A stretch of DNA of 64,000 nt from Acinetobacter bereziniae LMG 1003 = CIP 70.12. GTDB taxonomy: Bacteria > Pseudomonadota > Gammaproteobacteria > Pseudomonadales > Moraxellaceae. Where the stretch lies: positions 1,480,620 to 1,544,619 of the forward strand of contig NZ_KB849755.1 in assembly GCF_000368925.1 (NCBI RefSeq). Direction: 5' to 3'. Numbering within the stretch: the first letter of the stretch is position 1; every line of letters begins with the position of its first letter. Positions 53,166 to 60,952 of the stretch are shown one piece after another. Below the pieces are notes generated by a model. That model saw only the letters and a program-made list of their open reading frames with translations, did not search any database and was not told the DNA's origin. The translations under genes and the position numbers were made by a program.

Positions 53166-54077
53166 ATGAATAATACTGAAAAAAATTACAATCAAATGCC
53201 TGCAATAAAAACTTTACAAGCATTTGAGCAAACTGCTCGCTTAGGGAATGTGGCAAAGGCAGCAGAGATCCTGAACCTTACGCCCTCTGCTATCAGTCAT
53301 CAAATCGCAAAACTAGAAGAAATGATTGGTCAAAGCTTATTTATAAGAGGTGCACGAGGAGTGACTTTAACGCCTTCTGGTGAGCGTTATTATCAAGATG
53401 TAACCGCTATCTTGCATAATCTGATGTTAGCGACTGAACAAGCATCGGATAACAGTCCAAAAGATAGTTTATACATCCATTCTTCACCAAGCTTTGGACT
53501 TCTGTGGTTACTGCCAAGATTGGAATCATTTAAAGAACTATATCCTCTCATTCAGGTGAATTTATCTTGCTCTTATGAAAACCTTCATTTCACACGAGAT
53601 AAAATTGATATTGATATTCGTCATGGTATTCCGAATTGGACAGGAGTCGAAATTAGAACAGTTCGAAGTGAAAAATTAGAAGTTCTTGCCTCCCCCAAAT
53701 TACTTGAGCGCAGCCCAGTTTCTAAGCCTAAAGAGTTACTAAAAAAAGAATTAATTTTATCGAAGTCCACTCTCGTTACATGGCCCCAATGGTTTGCACA
53801 TCAAGGGTTAAGCATTCCTGAATTTCCTTATACTTTTAGTTTTGATCGCTCATACATGTCACTTGAAGCTGCAACTCATGGGCTTGGATTCGTCCTAGAA
53901 AGCAATTTACTTACCCAAAATTATCTAGATTCAGGAAAACTTGTCAAAGTCTTTCCTGATGACTTCTCCGTACCAATATCTGCCCACCATTTAGTTTATC
54001 CACGTACCCATGAGAACATTCTCAAAGTGAACCATTTTTTAAACTGGATTGGTGACGAAATCATTAAAGATAAGTAA
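53166..54077 (+). CDS. LysR-family regulator of the SDR-transketolase operon
   Basis: A 303-residue LysR regulator of the GcvA-like group. The DNA-binding domain is at about residues 14-75 (MPAIKTLQAFEQTARLGNVA, AAEILNLTPSAISHQIAKLEE), followed by LRSERL-type effector strands and an alpha/beta effector domain ending HFLNWIGDEII. It is divergent from the SDR-MFS-transketolase operon with a perfect palindromic site between. It probably activates that operon when the substrate or its first oxidation product is present. An imperfect hairpin (about 54090-54133, CTCTAG-ATAGAT...ATCTAT-CA-CTAGAG) follows and may end its transcript. Confidence 0.88.
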   Translation: MNNTEKNYNQMPAIKTLQAFEQTARLGNVAKAAEILNLTPSAISHQIAKLEEMIGQSLFIRGARGVTLTPSGERYYQDVTAILHNLMLATEQASDNSPKDSLYIHSSPSFGLLWLLPRLESFKELYPLIQVNLSCSYENLHFTRDKIDIDIRHGIPNWTGVEIRTVRSEKLEVLASPKLLERSPVSKPKELLKKELILSKSTLVTWPQWFAHQGLSIPEFPYTFSFDRSYMSLEAATHGLGFVLESNLLTQNYLDSGKLVKVFPDDFSVPISAHHLVYPRTHENILKVNHFLNWIGDEIIKDK

Positions 54078-54272
54078 TAAGCAGAGAATCTACTCTAGAT
54101 AGATAATAATCAAATAACCATCTATCACTAGAGAACTTCGATTCGTACCCTTTAATAAATCCCCATAGAACCTACTTTGTCACGCCTAAAAATCACTATC
54201 AGAATCAAAATTTTAATTAGGTTTACAAATGCTATCTTTTGAATATGACTATAGATTTTAAAATAAAGCACG

Positions 54273-54278
54273 TATAAT
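54273..54278 (+). promoter_or_regulatory. -10 element of the dusA promoter
   Basis: TATAAT, exact consensus, lies 37 bp upstream of the dusA ATG (54316). The -35 region 17 bp upstream (TATAGA) is weak. It now drives only the truncated dusA fragment and whatever lies beyond the island junction. Confidence 0.55.
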
Positions 54279-54315
54279 CCGCACTCTGCTTTTTTCATCT
54301 TTTCAGGTTTACTTT

Positions 54316-54399
54316 ATGTCTGAGCTCCAATCTCTAACTCCCCGTATTTCGGTCGCTCCGATGATGGATTGGACAAGTAAAATTTTATTTTCAATTTAA
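54316..54399 (+). pseudogene. dusA: 5' end of dusA, interrupted by an island
   Basis: ATG 54316 opens SLTPRISVAPMMDWTSK, the invariant N-terminus of tRNA-dihydrouridine synthase A (PRISVAPMMDWT, the FMN-loop region). After codon 20 (Thr of DWT) the sequence stops resembling DusA and ends at TAA after seven unrelated codons. The break lies inside the stretch used as attachment site by dusA-specific integrases. The remaining dusA should be found at the other end of the island, outside the window on the right, with an island-borne start. Confidence 0.85.
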
Positions 54400-54567
54400 A
54401 TCAAAAACTTATTGAAAATTTTCAATTTTTTAGGCGTAAAATAGGCGCAAATAACGTCCACATTTTGTCCAATTTCACTATACTATTATTTTAATTTTAA
54501 CCGCTTATTTATTAATCAATACAGTAGCATTTAGCTCATTTTATCTCAACTCTTCACCAAAACTTGA

Positions 54568-55581
54568 TCATCTCAATCTATATTTTTGCTTCGGACTTTT
54601 CGGCTTATCTGGAATAGTACGCTCAATCAAGCCATCCTCTATAGCAGGATTCAAGTAATTCTTTTGGAATGTTGCTCGATGGGTTAATCCGACCAATTGC
54701 ATTAGCTCAGCCAAAGTATAGTCTTCTTGCTTCATTGCCGAAATTAAACGCTGAACTTGATCACTCATTTCTAGGTGAACATATACGTTAGCTTGAGCGG
54801 TAGCATGATCGCTATCTTGAGCGGTAGCAGTTGAACTCAGAATTGCATCTAAAATCATCTGCAAGATGAATTCTATAAAAGGGGCTGAATCAGTCCGATC
54901 AGTACTTGCTTGCAAAGCCTCATAGTAGGCTTTTTGATTTTGATAGATCAAGCTCTCAACAGGAATATTAGCAAAGATTGGATTCCATCTGCTTAGTATC
55001 AAAGTTTGCCATAGCCTTCCCATTCGACCATTACCGTCCGCAAATGGATGAATAAATTCAAATTCATAGTGGAATACCGAACTTTGAATCAATGGGTGTA
55101 TCTCAGCATCATTCAACCAATCAAGTAAATCAGCCATCAGTCGATTAATTTGATTTGCAGGCGAAGCCATATGCACCACTCGATCACCTGACATCACACC
55201 AACACCACCATGACGATACTGACCGACTTCATCAATCAAGCCTGTCATTAAAATTTGATGCGCTTGTAATAGGTCTTTTTCTTGACTTGGTTGCCACTGC
55301 TGAAAGGCCTCATAGGCTTTGATAGCGTTACGCACTTCCTGAACTTCTTTCGGAGGTGCAATTACGGTCTTACCATTAAGAATCGCCGTAATCTGCTCAC
55401 TACTGAGCGTATTGCCTTCTATTGCCAATGAACCTTGGATGGTACGGATACGATTGGCTTTTCGTAGTTTCAGACTATCTTGAATTTCCTCTAAAACAGT
55501 CAAACGCCCTATATTTTCACTGATCTGCGCAATCAGATGAATGATTTTTGAGGTGATGGTATAAGGCGGTTGGTATTGCAT
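54568..55581 (-). CDS. Fic-family AMP transferase, class II (copy 2, island-borne)
   Basis: 337 residues, colinear with the Fic protein at 9194-10210 and differing by about 30 substitutions, most of them in 262-278 and at the C-terminal end. The catalytic HPFADGNGRMGR (178-189) and inhibitory S51-LAI-E55-G motifs are intact, so it should be an auto-inhibited AMP transferase. The linker before the C-terminal winged helix differs strongly between the copies, which could change targets or partners. It is the island gene nearest the dusA junction. Flanking DNA of the two copies is unrelated, so the gene itself, not a large block, was duplicated or acquired twice. Confidence 0.9.
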   Translation of the reverse strand: MQYQPPYTITSKIIHLIAQISENIGRLTVLEEIQDSLKLRKANRIRTIQGSLAIEGNTLSSEQITAILNGKTVIAPPKEVQEVRNAIKAYEAFQQWQPSQEKDLLQAHQILMTGLIDEVGQYRHGGVGVMSGDRVVHMASPANQINRLMADLLDWLNDAEIHPLIQSSVFHYEFEFIHPFADGNGRMGRLWQTLILSRWNPIFANIPVESLIYQNQKAYYEALQASTDRTDSAPFIEFILQMILDAILSSTATAQDSDHATAQANVYVHLEMSDQVQRLISAMKQEDYTLAELMQLVGLTHRATFQKNYLNPAIEDGLIERTIPDKPKSPKQKYRLR

Positions 55582-55737
55582 AGATTCCTAAATAAAATAT
55601 AAAGTTTTGTTTAATTAAATGCTAAAAGTATAAGTTTTCAAAGTCATAAATAAGGTATGATTTTATATTTACTCACCCTGATAAATGATCTTAAGCAGAC
55701 TAGAGCAAGAGTTTCATCTTGCCCATCCTCAACTTAA

Positions 55738-57612
55738 TTAACTTTTTAATTCATAGCAAAGTCTAAAGCCAGTTTTTCTAAACTTATATTTACCAGTAGA
55801 ATTCAATGCTGGAGTTGGTCTGGCAATATAATTATAAAATTCCGCTAGTGATTTACAACAGACACAAGTTTTATCATTTAACCACTCACCAAAGTTTTTC
55901 GAATCAATAAATCGAAGCCCATGTTTCTCCAAAAAATTTACATCTTCGAATTTCAATTGAATTTTTTGAAAAGATTCTGCATCCATATAAGGTGGATGAC
56001 CAATTATTTTATATCCGTTTTCATCATAAAAACTCAAGCAATTGTATTCAAACTGTTCATTGCGTTGGTTACTAAAATAAGTTTTTCCTTTTGTTCTTAC
56101 TTCTAAAGGAGGTGAATAATAGCTTAGACTATCGTCTATAGGCTCATCAAAAGGTGAAACTTCCTTAAACTCATCGAAAGTTAATAGACGTGTCTCAACT
56201 TTATTCTTACGATTAAACCAGCTAATAAATACCATCACATCATACCAAGTCAGTGATACAGGCAACGTCGTATCTTCATCAGCATTTACTGCTTCTAGAT
56301 TATCAAGCAAGCATCCTTTTTTCACTTTCTCAACAACAGTTGCTCTAGCTTCTAAATACAATGAGTTTGAAATTGAAAAATCTTGAAAATCTTCAATTGT
56401 GATTAAATTGGAAATCATCAAGCATTTACCATTTTCCAACCGAATCTTCTGAAAAGAAGGTAACTCGATAGAAGAACTCAAATCTACAAGAGTTTTAGCA
56501 TATTTACTATACAAAGATCGTTTTAACAACTCTTCTGTTCCAGGATAATCGCATGTGTTACCACCCGAAAAATAATATTCAGTTTCTGCTTGATGTAGTC
56601 GTTGCTGTCTATTTCCCTTGAATTCGAAGTAGAACCAGCGCTTAAAGTGATATTCATCATCAAATTTTGGTACATCAGCTCGTTTCAAGTAAGGCGCATA
56701 AATTTGATGTTCAAATATCTCATCACATTGATTTTTAAAAATAAAATCATATTGTCCATTTTCCCCTTTTAAAAAAATAAGGTTATCATTAAAAGGGATT
56801 ACTTCAACCCAGCCTTGGTTAAGTTCTTCAATGCGCTGAAGAAACAAGTTCATCTTTTTATTGCAATGTATTATACACTCTGCCAAGTTTTCCTTATTAG
56901 TATTATAGATTTGAAAAACTGATTCTTGTTCCCTAGGTTGAACTAATTGATCTCCAAGTAGGTTAAATCCCGCTTGAATATAAAACAAATCTCCACCAAT
57001 CACGATATCAATCAATGCTCTCGTATTTGGTTGTTTACGTTTCAGAAGTACCTGTAATATAGGGTTTTTCAGAGCAACATCTACATTTGATGAATCATTA
57101 TCATCATAGGCACGTTGATGTAATCCATAATTAGAATGATCAATTTCAAAATTATAGATACCTATACCATCATCAAAGTATTGATCGTAACGGAAGTTAT
57201 ATCCTGTAAAAATTTTGTCTGGGATAGAACTATTGCCATAGAACATTCTATCGGATACATCTTGACGTTGATGTTTTAAACGGCTTGCACCATCACATGG
57301 AAACTGGGGTTTAATAAGATCTGCATATTGGCATAAGTTATGGTCTTCCATAAAAGGTTTTAAAATTTGCTCATAGGCATTCAAAAATCCTGAAAAACCA
57401 CCGTTAAAACCCAATGAATGAACAAGAGCATTTAAGAGTGTGCAATGAGCTATTTTTTCACGATCTCGAGATACGCTTTCAACAGATTGTTTAATTAATT
57501 CAGGCTCTAACCCAAATACTGGCAGAATATGGAATCTCTTAAGGGGTAAATAACCTACGACAGGTGGTTTAGTGAGAAAATGTCTTTCAGAAAATGTGTT
57601 ATACATGATCAT
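55738..57612 (-). CDS. 624-aa protein with divergent formylglycine-enzyme/sulfatase-modifying-like C-terminus
   Basis: I do not recognise residues 1-390, a mixed alpha/beta region with no signal peptide, no transmembrane helix and no P-loop. Residues about 395-622 resemble the FGE/SUMF1 (C-type-lectin-like) fold: SNLITIEDFQDF at the first strand, VSLTWYDVMVFISWFNRKN and ETRLLTFDEFKEV (the xxWYDAxxYxxW and YRLPTEAEWE positions), GEWLND, and the tail KYKFRKTGFRLCYEL (GFRL). In conflict systems this fold often works as a ligand-recognition module rather than an enzyme. It stands between the Fic and AAA_13 genes in a defence island. Start ATG 57612 or 57606; no clear ribosome site. Confidence 0.6.
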   Translation of the reverse strand: MIMYNTFSERHFLTKPPVVGYLPLKRFHILPVFGLEPELIKQSVESVSRDREKIAHCTLLNALVHSLGFNGGFSGFLNAYEQILKPFMEDHNLCQYADLIKPQFPCDGASRLKHQRQDVSDRMFYGNSSIPDKIFTGYNFRYDQYFDDGIGIYNFEIDHSNYGLHQRAYDDNDSSNVDVALKNPILQVLLKRKQPNTRALIDIVIGGDLFYIQAGFNLLGDQLVQPREQESVFQIYNTNKENLAECIIHCNKKMNLFLQRIEELNQGWVEVIPFNDNLIFLKGENGQYDFIFKNQCDEIFEHQIYAPYLKRADVPKFDDEYHFKRWFYFEFKGNRQQRLHQAETEYYFSGGNTCDYPGTEELLKRSLYSKYAKTLVDLSSSIELPSFQKIRLENGKCLMISNLITIEDFQDFSISNSLYLEARATVVEKVKKGCLLDNLEAVNADEDTTLPVSLTWYDVMVFISWFNRKNKVETRLLTFDEFKEVSPFDEPIDDSLSYYSPPLEVRTKGKTYFSNQRNEQFEYNCLSFYDENGYKIIGHPPYMDAESFQKIQLKFEDVNFLEKHGLRFIDSKNFGEWLNDKTCVCCKSLAEFYNYIARPTPALNSTGKYKFRKTGFRLCYELKS

Positions 57613-57639
57613 ATCCGTTATATTTCGATAGCAAATAAA

Positions 57640-57671
57640 AAGCCCTCAACTAAATCTTTTGATTTAGAGGC
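57640..57671 (-). terminator. Terminator-like stem just upstream of the 624-aa gene
   Basis: CTAAATC (57650-57656), TTTT, GATTTAG (57661-57667), extended by CCT/AGG and G/C pairs. On the minus strand it is followed by CTTTTTATTTG. It lies only about 30 bp before the 624-aa gene start and could be its attenuator or the terminator of upstream transcription. Confidence 0.6.
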
Positions 57672-57903
57672 ATACTTACGAAATAACGGATTTTTCTTAT
57701 TGAAAATAAGCTGAGTATTTTTGTTTAAGATAGTATGAATTCTTAACCGCAGGTTAAAACTCAACCTAGGCTTTTTTGCTTAAGAGAAATCATATGAAAA
57801 ATATTTTTTTTTGTCAACAACACTACAATGACAATTTGAGGAGGCTATGGCACTTGAACTCACCTAAATCTCAAGCGGAATCTATTAGTTAAAAAATTTA
57901 AAG

Positions 57904-58056
57904 TCAGCGATTGAGTAAATTGGTATTAATGCCATTTTACAGTGCCACATTGGCAATCAAAATATGAGGGTGGCTACATTTTTTTACAAGCTCGCATTTG
58001 AAGTCATCGCTGTAGATCCGACATTGCTTTTTTATAGATTCAGGATCAGCAATAGT
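57904..58056 (-). pseudogene. IS66-family TnpA-like relic
   Basis: A 51-codon frame on the minus strand reads R-x-Y-S-x2-F-K-x2-L-V-x2-C-x2-P...A-L, then an in-frame TAA, then NGINTNLLNR and TGA where the family has W. This matches the N-terminal helix-turn-helix of the IS66 accessory protein TnpA (R-x-Y-S-x2-F-K-x2-L-V...I-N-x-N-L). Two nonsense codons and missing flanks show that it is dead. Just upstream on the same strand a short open stretch (58057-58160, EYVFGDPLIYWREHIDELG) may be another broken gene. Confidence 0.55.
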
Positions 58057-58179
58057 TAATTCCTAGTTCATCAATATGTTCCCGCCAATAAATAAGTGGG
58101 TCACCAAAGACATATTCGTTATAATAAAAAATGGATAGAAAGTATCACCATCCATAATTTTTTAAAATAGCAATTACTG

Positions 58180-60753
58180 CTAGCTGGCACTTTTCCGCTT
58201 AGCTGAAAGCTCTTCTCTCCATTTTTTAAGACTCTCAATATCTGAACGTAGCTCATTTTCTTCAGGAATACGTATTGGGATTTCTGTCGACTGACTATGT
58301 TCAAAGCATGAATACTTAGTCATCAATTGTTCTATAAATAGACAATCATCTTTTTCAATCAATGCTAAAGAATGTATTTTATTATCTGTTGTGATGGATC
58401 GACGATGTCTTCTTACAATTGCATTCAATAAGTCATCTTCAACACTTTTCTCTAATAATTTTCTAAAATCACTACAAATAGCTTGAGCTAATTGTCGGTA
58501 AACTTCTACTCCAGATTGTTGTCCTAAACTAGAAGCATCTTTTAATCTAGTTAGAAGAATATTATTAGCTGTTTTTGTATTAGAATTCCAAGTTTGCTGA
58601 TGTGCTGGATGTCCCACACTCCCATTAAAACCCTCAATACATATTGCTGAGAAATGAACCTTATGCCATTGTTCACCATTTTTCTTAGAAACATCTTCCA
58701 TTGTGCCAAAAAGTGATAGTCTATGTGTAAATATAATAACTTGTCGTTGTTTGGCTAAATCTGCTAAACGGGAAGCCACATGCCACTCATAATCATGATC
58801 TAATGAGGAAATTGGGTCATCAAATATAAATGGAGCCAAATAGGGCTTATTGACCACATCTGCTAAGAAAGCTGCTAAAGAAATTATTCTACGCTCCCCT
58901 TCACTTAAAACTAGTTCTGGTAATAAGTTTTCATTAGTTGTACCCTTTAATTGAATTTTATGAAAAACTTCCCCTCTTGCTGTTCTCGATTTTATTAACT
59001 CAACCTTTAAATGATGTGCTCCCAATAATCGTAATTCGTCATTGAAACGCCGAATATATGCTTCAGTAATAGCTCTTTCAGAAATTGATGCGGCTTTTAT
59101 GGAAATATTTCTAGGATTTGTTAATGACTTCCACAACTCGTACTGCTTATGATTTCTTAATCTAAGTACTTCTTGCTTAATTGATTCAACTTGCTGGCTG
59201 GTCCACAGCTTAGCTTCTAATTCTAACTTTTGCTTATTAGCCAGAACTCTATCGAACTCTGTAGCATCCTGATCAAATTGATTTGCTTCTCGATTTAAAC
59301 GATCTGTATATTCATTAAGAACAACTATTACTTTTTGTGCTTCGGAAATATCGCTAAGTACCCCCTGCTCTTCGTGAGCATTAAGAACTAAAATATTATT
59401 CTTAATTTTTAACCAGATACCTCCCAAACATTTTAACCAATCGTCAGTACCGATTCCCGCAGCCTCACATTGAGTTCTTATTTGCTGATCCGTTAAAACT
59501 AAAGGAAGTTGAGTAAGGATAGTTCTATAGTTTTTTTCTGCATTTTCAGCATCTTGCTCAAGAGTGCTACATACAAATTTTTCAAAATTTTGCAGTCGTT
59601 CTTTTGCCTCAAAATTAAGTTCTTGATGGCAAAGTAAACATTTTGCATCATCCGTAACTGGAAATTTTTGTTCTGGATATACTACTTGAGAATATTTTCT
59701 AGCAGCGCTCCACATTGCTCGCCAAGTATCGCCACCTACCCCAGCTAATTCACCAACTAAATTCTTTGCTGCATCTAAGGCAACTTGGCGCTTTTGTAAT
59801 ACATCTTGTTTAAGAAGTCTAATTAAATCTATATTTGAAGAGCTTAGCGAGTGTTGTGCCTCTTCAAGTGTTTTAATAATTTCCTTCACTTGTAAGGCTG
59901 TATTTCTTCTTTGCTTCGCAAGTTCAGTTGGATTATCTGTACTCAATCTTAAATTCAAATTATTGAGTTGCTGTTGATCATTTTCAGACCATAAAGTAAA
60001 GCTCTCTAGGAATTTATCATTCGTTTTTTCATTTAATGTATTCAACTTAGTAGCTATTTCTGTTGAATAGAATTGACTAGGAAGCTTTGGTAATTTACTT
60101 AAAAGAGTATCCTGCTCGGTTTGTAGTATATCCTTTACTCTTGAGCAAACTTTTGCCAATTCTGCAAACAAGGTAACTGCTGGAGGCATGTATGTAGCAA
60201 TACTCTCTTTGGTTAAATAATAATTTGCTTCTTCACTATCAAAAATATCAATTGAAACGAGGTCATCTAAACATGACTCATGAGCACCCCACTTAATTTC
60301 TTGCTCACTTCCATCTATATCAATTACAAAAATACAATGACTAAGATCGGGTGGTGGCAAAAAAACATTTGGTTTTAAATTCTGTGCTCGTGGAACTCCT
60401 GATACTTTTTTTAATATACGGGTATAGCTCGACTTACCCGAACCATTATGTCCATAAATTACACTTAAATTCCCTTCTCCAAATATTAAGGGGCTTTTAG
60501 GAGCTAAGTTTTCTATACCAACAACTTCATTGATAGCTTTTAGACGCAATTCATTTTTGACTTGGTTTACAGTCAACTCATCGTAAGTTCGATGAGTTGT
60601 TACCGCTTTGCCTTCGGGAGTCTTTATCAGTATGCATAAATCCTTATAGTCGTTATCATCAAGCTGGGCTTTCTGAAGTATTCGTACCGCCGCTTCTTGT
60701 AACCAATCGGCTTGTGTTAATAACCATTTTTTAATCTCAAGTTCAATTGTCAT
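58180..60753 (-). CDS. AAA_13 ATPase with zinc-hook motif, RloC/PrrC-like candidate anticodon nuclease
   Basis: 857 residues. Walker A GHNGSGKSS is at 101-109, the ABC signature LSEGERR at 616-622, Walker B FIFDDPISSLD at 642-652 and switch histidine FTHR at 675-678. Coiled coils surround C372-LL-C375, a CxxC like the zinc hook of RloC and Rad50. The C-terminal helical domain holds R764-KLL-E768 and H819, the same order as the Arg-x3-Glu...His ribonuclease triad of PrrC/RloC, but with a longer Glu-His spacing (51 residues). Such proteins cut tRNA anticodon loops when phage inhibit the partner type I restriction enzyme. It lies 199 bp downstream of hsdR, on the same strand. Confidence 0.75.
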   Translation of the reverse strand: MTIELEIKKWLLTQADWLQEAAVRILQKAQLDDNDYKDLCILIKTPEGKAVTTHRTYDELTVNQVKNELRLKAINEVVGIENLAPKSPLIFGEGNLSVIYGHNGSGKSSYTRILKKVSGVPRAQNLKPNVFLPPPDLSHCIFVIDIDGSEQEIKWGAHESCLDDLVSIDIFDSEEANYYLTKESIATYMPPAVTLFAELAKVCSRVKDILQTEQDTLLSKLPKLPSQFYSTEIATKLNTLNEKTNDKFLESFTLWSENDQQQLNNLNLRLSTDNPTELAKQRRNTALQVKEIIKTLEEAQHSLSSSNIDLIRLLKQDVLQKRQVALDAAKNLVGELAGVGGDTWRAMWSAARKYSQVVYPEQKFPVTDDAKCLLCHQELNFEAKERLQNFEKFVCSTLEQDAENAEKNYRTILTQLPLVLTDQQIRTQCEAAGIGTDDWLKCLGGIWLKIKNNILVLNAHEEQGVLSDISEAQKVIVVLNEYTDRLNREANQFDQDATEFDRVLANKQKLELEAKLWTSQQVESIKQEVLRLRNHKQYELWKSLTNPRNISIKAASISERAITEAYIRRFNDELRLLGAHHLKVELIKSRTARGEVFHKIQLKGTTNENLLPELVLSEGERRIISLAAFLADVVNKPYLAPFIFDDPISSLDHDYEWHVASRLADLAKQRQVIIFTHRLSLFGTMEDVSKKNGEQWHKVHFSAICIEGFNGSVGHPAHQQTWNSNTKTANNILLTRLKDASSLGQQSGVEVYRQLAQAICSDFRKLLEKSVEDDLLNAIVRRHRRSITTDNKIHSLALIEKDDCLFIEQLMTKYSCFEHSQSTEIPIRIPEENELRSDIESLKKWREELSAKRKSAS

Positions 60754-60952
60754 AATTCCCCTACCTAATAGTTATGCTTTAAACTGTTTAAATAAATTCT
60801 TTTAAAATATAGAAATATCAAAGTAAATCTTAAATTCAAAATACTTAAATATATTCTTTTATCAAATGTAAAACCAATTAACTTCCAGATTGGGATTTTC
60901 TGATATTAAAATAAAGTTAGCGTACCAACACAGCAGAATTAATACACTTACT

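Noticed and set aside
58119..58304. 61-codon minus-strand frame at the end of the AAA_13 gene
   Set aside because: It overlaps the AAA_13 coding sequence in another frame and has no protein-like features.
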